Source: Selaginella moellendorffii (Eukaryota > Streptophyta > Lycopodiopsida > Selaginellales > Selaginellaceae). Taken from it: 64,000 bases of DNA. The stretch is taken from NCBI RefSeq assembly GCF_000143415.4, contig NW_003314333.1, forward strand, positions 124,001 to 188,000. The letters run 5' to 3'. A program made the position numbers and the translations under genes. Below, piece by piece: positions 21,020 to 32,500 of the stretch; the first letter of the stretch is position 1, and each line of letters starts with the position of its first letter. The notes beneath the pieces are model-generated. The model was not told the DNA's origin. It saw nothing but the letters and a program-made list of their open reading frames with translations, and did not search any database.

Positions 21020-21415
21020 AATGTGAGTGTATAAAATATGGAAAGAGAATATAAAAATATGCATATCAATCAGCCCAAAAACCCTAGCTTATATATAAGA
21101 GTGAGAGGTCCGAATTGAAGCCAATCTGATAGCTATTAAAATCCCACTATGCTAATATTAGTATACAGCATCATAACTGTACAATTGAACGTCACACAAT
21201 ATAATAAAATTATAAATATATAATTTGTAAGTGCATGGAATATGGAAAGAGAATATAGAAATGTGTATATTAATTAACTTTAAAACCCTAGCTTATATAC
21301 AAGAGCAAATTGTCCAGATTGAAACCAATCTAACAGTTACCAAAATCCCACTATGCTAATATTAGTATACGGCATCATAGCCATACACTTGGATCTCACA
21401 AATCTAAATATAAAA
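21020..21415. repeat. 204 bp direct repeat, two diverged units
   Basis: Shared landmarks lie 204 bp apart: GAAAGAGAAT at 21041 and 21245, and ATCCCACTATGCTAATATTA at 21141 and 21345. Each unit has a TATA-like CTTATATAYAAGAG. This may be a tandem duplication or two adjacent LTR fragments; no flanking duplication was found. The following AT-rich 21416-21990 shows nothing recognisable. Confidence 0.6.
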
Positions 21416-21995
21416 ACTAATTCGGAAAGAAAAATATAAGAAAAGACATGTAATTCATATATTTAAAAGCTGGGTTTATATTAATTTTAAGATGGATGCT
21501 GTAAAAAACATCTTGAAGACTAAAAATAATTTAAAAATTTATTTTTACTTATAAAAAAAACTATTATTTCTGGATATCCTCAAGAATTTCTTGTTTCAAA
21601 TGTATATATCACAAAATATTTTTCTAAATAGTAGAAATTAAATTACTTTTCCAATATTAATACTAAGATGTATTTCACAAGAGTAGCAACATCTTTATAT
21701 TTTCTTTCTTGCTTCAAATACCAAATCCATTATCTGGTTTTTAACTAATAACCTTCTACAAGCCTAATTTTAAATTCTTATATTTTAATATTCTGATGCA
21801 CTATTTGAGCTTTGCATTATTATTAAACCCACTAAGTAAATTTATCCAAATTGCTACCACATTTATATTAAACCTCATGGCAAGAGAGAATGGTTCTTGG
21901 TATCTAATAGGTATAAACTATCTCATACAAATACAAATATCAAATGCATTTCTAATAATATGTCAAAAAATAGCTACTTCTTCTATATTTTCTCA

Positions 21996-22626
21996 ACTGG
22001 AAAAGGGGCAATTGTTTGATGAGAGAGCCCTTAATGGCTATTTTGTCCTCATTTTTCTCTCAAGGTTCCAAGGATCCATGGTGACAGTATATCCAAATCC
22101 TTATTGAGCCAAGGGGAATCAACACCTCCATTTTTGCACTGAATCTACTAATCTTTCTATTGTATAGACCAATTATTCTATGTAAAGCAATTAGTCATCC
22201 ACCCGTATTGCAGTCCCACAGTGGATACTTTCATCTAAGATGCTTCAGAAGAAGAAGGCAGTCCCATGGTGGATACCTTCGTCTGGGATGCTCCACAAGA
22301 GGAAGGACATACGCATAGATGTCCATCCTCTTGTGGAGCATCCCAGACGAAGGTATGATTTTTCAAATTTAGGAGTAGGAATATACCTTGCTCAAGGGTA
22401 TATTATATTTTAGGTAGCTACTAATCAATGGGAATTGAACCCATGCCATTTGCTCCAATATCAACTGTAGCACACTTTATCTCTCTCCCCTTAAGCTAAC
22501 TAAAAAAAGGTAATTACTTGATGAGAGAGCCCTTGGTGGCTATTTTATCCCCATTTATCCCCCAAAGTTCCAAGGATCCATGGTGACAGTATATCCAAAT
22601 CTCATCCCATGATCATATGCACTACA
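21996..22626 (-). mobile_element. TRIM element, partly deleted copy
   Basis: The 5' LTR (22466-22626, 161 bp, TG...CA on the minus strand) matches the LTRs at 36122-36796. It is followed by a primer-binding-like GTTGATATTGGAGC and GGCATGGGTTC. The internal part matches the second TRIM but contains an extra tandem duplication and a long hairpin. The 3' LTR is truncated (about 21996-22101) and lacks both its outer bases and the polypurine side. There is no coding capacity, as expected of a TRIM. Confidence 0.7.
22273..22356. repeat. Near-perfect 37 bp hairpin inside the TRIM
   Basis: The arms 22273-22309 and 22320-22356 are reverse complements with a single mismatch, around a 10 base loop. The arms contain CTTCGTCTGGGATGCTCC and its complement. 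The second TRIM (near 36455-36530) has the left arm in variant form but no matching right arm. Confidence 0.85.
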
Positions 22627-22878
22627 TCTACCAATAGCTTTAAATAAATTTTATATTTTCTTTCAATATTGACACATAGTTTATATAAAGTTTTTGATAT
22701 TGCTTTCAATATTTTCTGCAATTATATTATCTCAATCCCTAAGAGTCTTCCACGACTGAGAAGGAGTGTTTAGTAATAGTTTAGGGTTTCAATAAACTTC
22801 ATGCATATCTACATGGTTTTTAAACGTTACTAGAAAGTAATCATGCTGCAATTATTTCATTATTGAAGCAAAAGAACT
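22627..22878. other. Unassigned AT-rich stretch
   Basis: No coding or repeat structure recognised; the last bases lead into the RNase H relic. Confidence 0.3.
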
Positions 22879-23482
22879 TGGTTGGTCGTATTGCTTCGTG
22901 GGCTTTAAAGTTTCAAATATATAATTTTAATGTTGTTTATCGTTTGGGGAGTTCTATGGCTGATACTAATGCCATTTCTTGAGTTCCTCTTCCTTTTTCA
23001 CTCTTTTATTATATTTCTGACGAGTTTGTTATTTCAGGATTTGTGGATTTTTTGGACAAGGATTCTATGCCATCGGTGGTTATTATACTTGACGTTTAGT
23101 GTCCACAAGGTGATTTACCTCTCTTGATAAGGTTCGCAAGGCTCAAAAGATTGAGCTATGGATTTAAAGACTTCGTAATGGGTTTGAGAATCTTGCTAAT
23201 GATTTATTATTTTAGCATTTACATTTTCAATATCACCTTGAGGACAATCTTCTTTATTTTGTGGGGATGGGTCCTAATGATCATTTAATGATTAGTGGGG
23301 TTTTCACTATTTATTCCATGCTTTCTCTATGCTACCATGATTCTCCTGTTCTACGTAGGCATATGAGACATCATCGTGTGACCGAGAAGTTGCATAGGTC
23401 TTTCTATTGGCCGAAGATGCAACGCGATGTTATTCAATATATGCATTCCATAATTAAGGTGCTTAATACTTTCATTCCTTAA
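22879..23482 (+). pseudogene. Ty3/gypsy RNase H to integrase N-domain relic
   Basis: The frame first gives LVGRIASWALKFQIYNFNVV and SSMADTNAIS, the typical end of an RT-linked RNase H. After a linker it gives CYHDSPV and RVTEKLHRSFYWPKMQRDVI, the typical integrase zinc-binding region. Conserved His and Cys positions are partly lost and stops interrupt. This differs from E1 and may belong with the integrase relic at 19230-20140. Confidence 0.65.
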
Positions 23483-23744
23483 GAAAACTACATCAGTTTC
23501 CATCGCATTTGAAATCCCTGGTGGCTAGTAAGAAAAAAACCAAAACCACAAACCATACTTACACAATCTAGAATGAACACCCTTGCTTGGGCCTCCAGAA
23601 GAAAACAAACCACCTCCTCCAAGAAGTGACTAAAGGACACAGTCATTCTTGCAATAAACTTGATAGAAAAGGGAAGCTTACTTGTAACACGGTCGCTGTG
23701 ACAGCATCACATTTGTTTCTCCAGGATTTTCCAATAACTCTTCC

Positions 23745-24374
23745 AGATACTTGCGTTCTATCCCAAGGTGGAAAATTTTACAGCTTTTACTCTTGTTTGG
23801 AATTCATGCATCATCTGTGAGTAGCACTCTCTCACAGTAGTTTCTAGTTGCTAAACGCATGTTCCTGTGATCTTCTTCTAGGAGCACAAGTTTGTAGGCA
23901 AGCTTGTAGATCTCATAGGAGATGAGCTTATTTTTGTGGCAGAACCTGGAGAAGGTACTTTGAAACTTTTCTCTTCTCGCTTGTCTATGATCGCTCTTTT
24001 CCATTCCAGTCGACAAGATTGAATTGGAGCATGCAAAGAATGCAACCGTTTCACTTGTTTTGATGAATCTCGAGTCTCGGGTTTGTGAAGTAGAACAATA
24101 TTTTCTTCAAAAATACTTTTGTCTTTCCATAGAAAAACAAAATGTTTTCTTTGTAGGTGGTCGTGAATGAGGACATTGGTCGGCAAATTCTCACCTATGA
24201 CTGCAGGTTAGAGAGCTAAATGGTTTGTGAATCTATTTGTGACCAGTTTATTTGGTGACAGAAAACCCGCGAAGGAGTTTATTGACACCGTTCGTGAGCT
24301 GACTTTGGATGATATTTGCAAAGTTGCTGAGAAGATTATTTCCACCCCAGTAACCATGGCTTGCTAGGGCGATG
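23745..24374 (+). pseudogene. Mitochondrial processing peptidase alpha subunit, 3' exon fragment
   Basis: Four exon-like blocks with GT-AG borders: 23882-23954 (KFVGKLVDLIGDELIFVAEP), 24010-24080 (VDKIELEHAKNATVSLVLMN then LESR), 24157-24206 (VVVNEDIGRQILTYD) and 24262-24374 (KPAKEFIDTVRELTLDDICK, then VAEKIISTPVTMAC). Introns are 55, 76 and 55 bp. A weaker block at 23750-23817 (YPKVENFTAF) may be another exon. This is the C-terminal half of MPP-alpha, which with MPP-beta removes presequences from imported mitochondrial proteins. A TAG replaces the Tyr expected before GD in the last exon, and no 5' exons or final exon are seen, so this is a fragment and not an active gene. Confidence 0.75.
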
Positions 24375-24830
24375 GTAAGCATCACAACTTCTCTGTTTTT
24401 TTGCATAACTGGTTTAACAAAATCTCTCTCAAAGTTAAAAGAGTTCCTCTTCGCAACAAAGTCTCCTCGCAGTTTAAATAACAAATACTGGAGGAGAGAA
24501 GTTTTGAACCAACCTTATCGTTTGACCATGAATTACGAGAAAGCAGGAAATCTTATTCAATCCTGTAACAACGTTACTCGTTCACTGTTGAATTCATGCA
24601 GAATATGATTTAAGATGCTAATAAGTATATCTCAGTATGTTAGTCTATTCACAAGTGCTTAAAAGGAGCTTTTTGCATGATTGCTGCAAAGGACCTGTTA
24701 TTGCTGGTACGTGCCATTGTGGCACATTTGAAACAACTCAGTTTGTGATATATTAGAATTCTGCTTGATCAATGCATCATCTACCATAAGCTTTCTTATA
24801 TTACTACCATCTTACTAAACATAATTAGTA

Positions 24831-26263
24831 TCAAAGCTTACTGGGAGCTTTGAGGCTTCCCATGGCTCTGGCCCTGTCTCAGAGCAAGAACTTTTGGACC
24901 TTACCAGTGGACGTCTTTGGAAGCTCTCCAAACACCACGGATTGAGGAACCATGAAGTGGGGCATCCGAGCCCGGCAGTAATCGATGATCCCTCGAGTGC
25001 TGGTCGCACCACCAATGTCCTTGAGCGTCATGAATGCACAGGGCGTCTCCTCCCAGAAATCATCAGGCCAAGCGACCACAGCCGCCTGAAGAGCTTCTGG
25101 ATGGCCATAGAGAACCGACTCCACCTTGATGATACTGATGTTCTCGCCACCTGAGATGATGATATCCTTGGATCGGTCATGCAGCTGGATGTAACCATCC
25201 GGATGGATCACTCCCAAGTCACAGGTATGGAACCATCCTCCCTGAAACACCGCCCTCGTCACCTCATCGTCTTTGTGGTAGCCTTTCATCACAGTGCTTC
25301 TGCAGACCATCACTTCTCCCAGCGTCTGGCCATCTCGGGCAACCCACTCCATGGTTGCCGGATCCTTGACATCGGCCTGGTGAAGCCCAAGGTGGACAAA
25401 GCCTTGCCAGCTCTTGAGCTTGGCTCACTCCTCGAGAGGAAAAGAGTTCCAGTGAGGCTGCCACGCGCAGACTAAAGCCAGCCCGTAAGTCTCCATGAGG
25501 CCGTAAGCCTATGTCATGATGAAGCCGAGCTCCTCCATGCTCGAGAGGATCGCTGCTGGTGGAGGAGCGCCCCCGACGATCACCACCACCTTGTCCGGAA
25601 GATCTCTCCTCTCGCTGGGCATGGAGCTGGCGATCATGTTGAGGACCGTGGGAGCTCCAGAGAGGTGAGTGACGGAGCTCTTGGCTATTGCATCAAAGGT
25701 GGCTTTGGCAGTGACATTGCGTAGACAAATGTTGGTTCCGCCCTGGGCAGCAATCGCCCACGTAAAGCACCAGCCAGAGATAGACTGGAAAAGCTCCCAT
25801 CTCCCACAGGAGAATGCTGGCTATGGAGTTGAGGTACGCTCCTCAGTGAGTGTAGAGAACGCCCTTGGGCCTGGAGGTGGTACTGGATGTGTAGTTCAAG
25901 GTGATGGATTGTTCTTCATCGTCAGGATAGATGAGAGGAAAATCCGGGCTGGAATTCTCGAGCAACTCCTCATACTCTAGAATTCCACCATAGCTGTGAG
26001 CTGCTTGAGAAGTATAGGACTTATCTTTGATAAGGACGAGCTGGGGGAGAGGCTTGGACGATTCAGCCAGGAGCTGGAGAGCTTGCATGATGGGAGGGAA
26101 GAACTCCGAGTCCACGAAGACCGTGGCTCTGGGCATGATCCAGCAGCAGCGCAATTGTGCATGCGTCCAGCTGGAAGTTGATTGTGTTGAGAATTGCCCT
26201 GGCCATGGGAACGCTGAAGTGCATCCCATAGATCGCAGCAACGTTGGGGGCTATGACAGAGAC
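24831..26263 (-). pseudogene. Acyl-activating enzyme (AMP-forming acyl-CoA ligase) pseudogene with SKL terminus
   Basis: Minus-strand frames give most of an AAE1-like peroxisomal acyl-CoA ligase. The start is VSVIAPNVAAIYGMHFSVPM directly after a good splice acceptor at 26264-26265. Then come ITLNYTSSTTSRPKGV (AMP-binding P-loop, Gly changed to Ser), HLSGAPTVLNMI, VIVGGAPPPAAIL, GWFHTCDLGVIHPDGYI, RSKDIIISGGENIS and LPKTSTGKVQKFLL. The frame would end SKL, a peroxisomal targeting signal. Stops after GVLYTH, after FIMT, after PLEE and at KFLL-stop, plus at least two frameshifts, kill it. The kept splice acceptor shows it is not a processed copy. Exon 1 is missing. Confidence 0.85.
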
Positions 26264-26770
26264 CTGGAAGGATGCAAGAACAAGAAATGACAACCAAGAA
26301 CATGATATTTCAATGGATCAATTGGCCAATTTCAATCGAGAGCACTAAAATCTCGCATACCACAACACCAAGATTGATGTTGAGCCGGAGTGCCAAGCTT
26401 GTAATACTCCCCATCATCTTGTGGAAAGACAGCTAGAGTCAATTGTAATTTCCTGTGTGTTTGAGTTTGTGGTGTTTGATCTGATAGGGCCTTTTCCATG
26501 ATTGACTGTTAGCAATAAATATGTCAAGGGCTGGGTAGTTTTTGAGCTAAGCTCAAGTCAATGAAAGTTAATATAGTCCACCAAATACAATATTTAATGT
26601 TTAAATGATTGATTTCAGGACAAACCAACAATTCTATTCAAAACTTAAGACATATATTCTGTCCAAGAAAAAGCTAAATAATATAAGTCTAATAAGAAAA
26701 TAAATATCATAACTCAAAGAAGAAACTTTATATAACCACTAAAAAATTCGATTAAAAAAAAAAACTAAAC
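26264..26770. other. Intron remnant of the AAE pseudogene and 3' flank of the methyltransferase-like gene
   Basis: The first bases form a pyrimidine-rich splice acceptor for the AAE relic. Around 26528-26570 lies a segment (CTGGGTAGTTTTTGAG ... CAAGTCAATGAAAGT) also found at 39029-39075 beside the second methyltransferase-like copy. No gene is visible. Confidence 0.5.
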
Positions 26771-28828
26771 TTAGTCTTCCTTGGCATCCACATCCACAAA
26801 AGGAGGAGTTCGTATAGTATTATGCTCTCTAGCTGTGGGCTTTTGTTGAGCTTGTGCCATTGCTTCTGCATAACATGGCAAATTATAGCCCACGTCATCG
26901 ATCCACCTAATATATACAACCATGATGGAATTACTATAATGAGAAATTTATACTTTATTATCACCTGTTATGAAATGTCCCAAGAACACATTCAAATGCA
27001 CTCTCTTTCTCTAGTGCAAAAACTGCATGGCCAGTCTCTTTAGCCACTAGCACCATCGAACCAAAACCTGTTATAGTATCAAGCACAATCCCTTTAGGAG
27101 GACAAAATAACTCTAGGAGGATTTGCATGGCCTTTGGTGAATGGTGTCGATAGCCAAGGAACTCTATATGATGGTCCTCGTTGATGACATTCGGGATGAT
27201 ATCTATTTAGCTATTATATCCTGGCAATGCTAAACCTGCATGCTCATCAGCTCATGTAATACTGTGACGGCAAGAGTAGTGGCAGAGAGCATGGTAGTTC
27301 CATGCTAAAACCTACAATGAAAAGAGGCAATCAATTTAAGATATGAAAAATAAGGAAATGCAAACCTTTTGGATTTGGCCACCAGCTCCTTTTGTTTCGA
27401 CCGGGATGTTTGAGAGTAGGCAGCCTGATGTAAACTCAACCAATCTAGAGTCATCATTCTCCGCCATCGTTGCAAGAAGACCTCCCCAAAATAAAGAATG
27501 GGGAAGAATGACTAGCATAATACCCTCGTATCGCAACACCTTGGATGCCACATCCACTGCTTGAGAAATATGGTCCGGTCGAAGGATGTTCCAGGATGGA
27601 GTGTCGCCTTGTAAAGGTGGTAACCCATCAGGCAGGTCGAAGAATGCGAGGTTGATGCTGAAAGTATTGTTCATTCCCAATCCTCATATCCATCGATGGA
27701 ACATAGAAGACTCTCGGCTCACATTTTTGGAAAGCTGAAAGTAGTCCCCAATAACTATTTCCATGTTGCCAACATTTCCTTTAGAAGAAAGAGGGTGAAC
27801 CTGAATAGTGTTCAAAACTGGGAAATATTAAAGTTAATACATGTTTTTTTCATACCTGTTTATGTGAAGCTGATGAAGATAACTCTTGGAGGTCATCCTC
27901 TGTAGCAGTGGGGAGGGATGGAAAGAATGCATTTGTATGTCAATGTATAGAGTGCTGGCTGATTTCTCTGACATCTACAACCAAATTACAATAAGCAAGG
28001 TCATTGGAAATCAAGTTCTTACTCTCTTGGACATCCTCACTATGGAGCTGCCTTTGCACATTTCGAGCTGTCGGGGCTGGACGAGTAGCGGCAATAGGAT
28101 CTGGGGAATGAGCAACTGTTGTAGGATGAGATGGGGCAGGAGAGTTTTCAGCCGGGTTCTCCACTCGTTCGTCTTCAGTCTGCTTAATATGAACCTCGTC
28201 CCTGTCTTGAGGCATCTCCACTCCCTCCAAAAGTGCCTCTACAATAAAGTAGAAACATATACTACTAGGAAATTTTACTCATCAAACCTAGATGGCACTT
28301 GAGGTAGAGATCAAGCTCAAAAAGTGATGATGGCATTTGCCTCCACAACTCAAAGTACCATGGACAAAGTTCTTGCTCTCGTGCAGTGGGACAATGGAAT
28401 TCTAGCTCATACATGCTAAATTTCTTCCCACCAATTAAGAGCTTGAGAAAAACACTTGCTGTGTACACTGGAGCACTTGGGCAATGATTTAAATACCTAT
28501 AAAAATAAGCAAGTTAATTTCTTGCAATATGACTATATGCCATGTGGTGCGAGAAAAATGGTTGGCCCGGCTAGTTCTTGTAATCCATGGAGCTTGAGCT
28601 GCCATCAGGAAGCCATCCATCCCCAAGCTCTTGAAGGGAAGCTCGGACATATTCTGGAAGTGTTATGCTAGTGGGAGCACTAGTAAGGAATTTTGTATCC
28701 CATGCTTGAAGTAGCTCCTTAGCAGCAACAATACTTTGAGTGATATAAAGCTTCTTCTTCATCACATTCTCAAGTTTGCTCTCCAACCTCTTATCATTGT
28801 TACAATGCCAAATGTTGAGGAGCTCCAA
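26771..28828 (-). pseudogene. DNA methyltransferase-like gene (N4/N6 amino-methyltransferase fold), copy A, multi-exon
   Basis: Exons with GT-AG borders on the minus strand: 28288-28496, 27856-28238, 27366-27800, 26965-27311 and 26771-26906, with introns of 49, 55, 54 and 58 bp. An N-terminal block (28571-28828) precedes them. Domain order: an unknown N-terminal part; a Pro-rich linker (27940-28230); NMEIVIGDYFQLS; INLAFFDLPDGLPP (motif IV position, DLPD for DPPY); VASKVLRYEGIMLVILPHS; then HHSPKAMQILLELF, IVLDTITGFGSMVLVA (SAM-binding motif I) and HAVFALEKE. The motif IV-then-I order fits beta-class N4-cytosine/N6-adenine methyltransferases. The last exon is clean. Stops in exons 2, 3 and 4 suggest a recent pseudogene. 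Activity is uncertain because DPPY is altered. Confidence 0.65.
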
Positions 28829-29593
28829 GCAAGAGGCTAGGGTTGGTGAGTCACTATGGTCCTAGGAGGCTCTTAAAGCATCTCGATGGTGGACAGATAG
28901 TTGCAAAAGCTCTAGAAATGGAGCTCTTTGCCAAAATCTATGTGATTTTGCTTGCCTTGACGTGTGATGAAGTCAGTAGTAGTCAAGGATTGATGGAGTT
29001 GGATGTCACTTTAGGGGTGACTTGGAGCAGCTGGGAGTTGAAAAAATTCCCAGCTTTTTGGATTCTCTTTGGAAGACCATGCATGGTTTCTCGCTTTGAG
29101 GATGATCGGGAAGGAAGGATTTTTGGATTTAGTGGTAGGAACTGTTGCCACAATTGGGACCAATGGCAAACGGAGTCGATTCGGTGTTACATGGACTTGG
29201 ATCTGGATGTGATATGACAGGGGTGACTACAGCCGTTTCTACTTCAGGCCTAGTCACACTTTGGATGAGGGAGCTATTCACTAGGTAGCATGAGCTTCGG
29301 GCAGCATGCCAGTTTTTGTATTAGTCCCTATGGGACATTGGGGAATGTACATACACGTTTCGTCAATTTGGTGTTACAAAGGGGACCTAAAAAAAAAAAT
29401 GAATGGCGTGTTGGGGCATACAGTGTCCAGCACCATGGCTACTGTGATTGGAGGCGTGGCTAGAAGAGGGAGAGTGCAAAGGGGAGAGTGCCCAATCTCC
29501 TCGCACTTGCTACCGACAGTGGGGGCATCCGCCACGAGATTCAGGGAAGAATTGCTCCAAAATCTCTCTGATTTTTGTTTTTCACTGCAGGAT
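28829..29593. other. Possible 5' part of methyltransferase-like copy A; otherwise unassigned
   Basis: Minus-strand frames continue upstream of the first certain block with interruptions up to about 29220. Beyond that I see nothing except an A run at about 29391-29400. Confidence 0.3.
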
Positions 29594-32500
29594 GGAACGT
29601 CGTCCTGCACCAAGCAGTAGTGGAGGGAGAACCAAGCCTCAGCCATTCGCACTTGGAAGAGGCACTAGAGGCCGCAGCCTTAGCATCCGACTGCCCTAGG
29701 GAGGGATGCTGAAGGGAAGAGCTGCCAACAGCAAAACTGGAAGGAGGGCTTTACTGGGCTCTTTAGAGGATAGTGAACAGCTAGGTTTGAGTGGCACAGC
29801 AGGAAGCAGTGAGCACACTATTAGCGACCAAGCAGGCTCAAGGCAAAAATCACACCACACAGAAATTGATCACCTTGCAAAGCGCACAGCCATGGATCTC
29901 CACAAAGAGGTTGTGCAGGGAACAAGGGAGATGATGATCAGGGCTCAACACACTTGCAAACTCCTCGCAGGACTTGTGGACACACCAATGGGCACGCTGG
30001 AAAAGCTAGTCCCACTGGAACAGGATGGTGGTGCACACAGAGATAGTTTGACCATCAAGGAGGGGATACCAGCACTAGATACTATCATGGAGACCAGCTC
30101 AAGACTTCTTGGGAACCAACAGGAAGAAGACGTGACACTGGACGAAGCAATCCTGCCTAGAAGTGCAGGAAAGGCGATGCATAAGACACCAGAAGGGGAG
30201 CTGTGTAGTAGCATGGACAGAGCAATAGAGCAGGAGCCTTCAAGGGCATAGGGACCTGGGCCAGGGATGTCTCAACCGGCCTCACCAACCACACAGCATG
30301 GCTCCCCCGTACAGCAAAGTTGTGCACTGAACAAAGCAGCACATGAAGCAAGTGGATTCCTAGGCTCTGGAGATCTAGCCAGTGCAGACAGACCACATGA
30401 AGAGGTGGCCACAAGCAGAGCTCTGGACTTGAACTTTCTCAACCCCATCACCGAGCATATGGGACTTAGAGTGGCTCTCAATGTGGGGAAGACGGTTTTT
30501 GGAAAAACCAAAGGCAAGACATGCCCTAATCCAGGCAGGAACAGAAGTGGTGTCACCACTAGGGCAGTGGCAGCAGTGATGAGGGCAGCCACGGTTGCTG
30601 CTCTACCAGTAGGTGGCCATGCAGAAGAGCTGAGGGTAGATCTGGAAGAAGAGAAAGGCTTGGAGACACCAAATGACCAGATGAGAGGTAAAGGATCAGG
30701 TCCAGGGGGAAGAGTTCAGACACTGTCTCACCAGAGCCACAAGTGAAAGCCAAGGCCAAACCAAGAGGGGACTACTCAGCCAAAAGTTTGCTCACATGTG
30801 CCTCTCGGATCTGACCAACAAAGTGAGAACATCACTGCATAGCTCTCCGGTGAAGTCAGCAGAATCTTGACTCAAGAGCAAGATTTCTCTCAGTCACCAG
30901 CTTGACTGTGAGCCCCAGCCACTGGTGCCGGAACAATGTATGCCACACCAGACAGAAGAAGGAATGCTCCGCTAGGATCCCCAAGCCTTTGCAATGGCTC
31001 TGCGAGAGGCCACTCAAGACGAAGTACAACTCCACCAGGACATACTCATTGCAAAAGTATGGCACTAGGAGAGACACCCCGAGGGGGAAGACCGTGCTCT
31101 TGGCCCCACTTTCAGGGAAGCCCTTGATCTTGCGACAGTGGCACTGGTGGCACCAAAAGAGCAAAAGAACACAAACAGCCAGGAGGCTCAACAAACTAAG
31201 GTGCAAGAGGAAGTGACAAGCACGTGGAAGGCACAAGAGGAGCAAGAAGTGGAACAGCAAAGGGACCAAGGCAAGGAGATCCCAGAAGCTAGCAAAAAGG
31301 TGGAGACATGAAAGAAGGAACCAATTTTGGGGAAATGAGTGAAGCCGCTAGCGATACTGCTGGAAGAACAAGAGGAGGAGATGAAGCAAATGGGACAGGA
31401 GGTGGAAATAGAGGCCAAAAGGAACAAGATGGAGAAAAAGAAAGAATGCAAGGTGGTGCACAGGAAGTTAAAGGCCCAAAGTAGCTCAAAGGAGGCCCTC
31501 GTGTGGGCAAAAGAGGTGGAGGAGTTCCTCCACGAGGAGGACATGTGCTTTGAGGAGGACCAGGAACAAGAAATGGATAGCGCACCAAAAGGAAAAGCAC
31601 AGGGAGCCTCGGCAGGATGTGGTTGGAAAAGGTGGAAGCCAAGTGTTGGACCATATCACACTATGGCCCAGAGGGCCCAGGAGAGCAAGGTGACTTGGAA
31701 ATTGAGCGAGAGCAAGGAGGCTGCTCCACACAAGGAAAAGTGGTGAAGGAAGTCCCCCAGACAGAAGACTCTAAGCCAGATCCCCACACCGGAGAGTCAG
31801 GGAAACGAGCTGGAATAGCACCAGATGCCAAGGTGATGGCGAAGACAGTCAAGCTGTGCATGGTACTCAGCCAGGTGGTGGCAGCCAGAGAAGAAGAACT
31901 ATGCCATAGAGCAGTGATTGCAGTATTCAAGGGGAAGTTTCCCACTAGTTACATGGCCATGGACTGGCTGAACGCTACGCTGGAGTAGGGGATTACAATC
32001 AAGAACTTGCTCCCACACGGACATGGATGCTACATAGTGGTGTTTGAGGTAGAGGAGCCGCGGGCTTGAGTAGAGGAGCTACATGGCCTCATTGACGATA
32101 GCTGGGCGGTGTCCTTTCACCCGTGGATTCCAAGGTTCACGGCAGATGATCAGGCACGATTGAAGGGTCCCACTTAATGTGGCACTGTGGGACATATCAA
32201 TGGAGATGAGGATTAAAGAGGTGATAAGAGAGCTTGTCAAAAGAAGCATTGGGCAAATTGCCTTGGGCCTGGACACTGTGGATGCGGAGGGCATCCTGGG
32301 CCCTATCAAGCTTAAGGTCTTTGTCTCATCCCTAGCAGAAGTTCCAATAGAGATAGCAGTCCTGGGATAGTACGTTTGAATCCAGGTGGAAAACGCAGCA
32401 CCATGCTATCGTTTTTGCCTACAGCCTAGCCACAGTGAGAATGCATGCACTGCCAAAAGGCCCAAGCTTGCTCCAAGACGTCCCTTTGAACTCCCAGAGG

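Noticed and set aside
25177-25475. Plus-strand frames within the acyl-activating enzyme region
   Set aside because: The minus strand gives the clear enzyme sequence; GC-rich codons open the opposite frame.
27140-27190. Reading the gene at 26.8-28.8 kb as an RNA m6A writer (MT-A70 type)
   Set aside because: MT-A70 proteins have DPPW and another motif order; here motif IV precedes motif I with VLDTITGFGS and an SPKAMQILLELF lead-in, closer to beta-class DNA methyltransferases.
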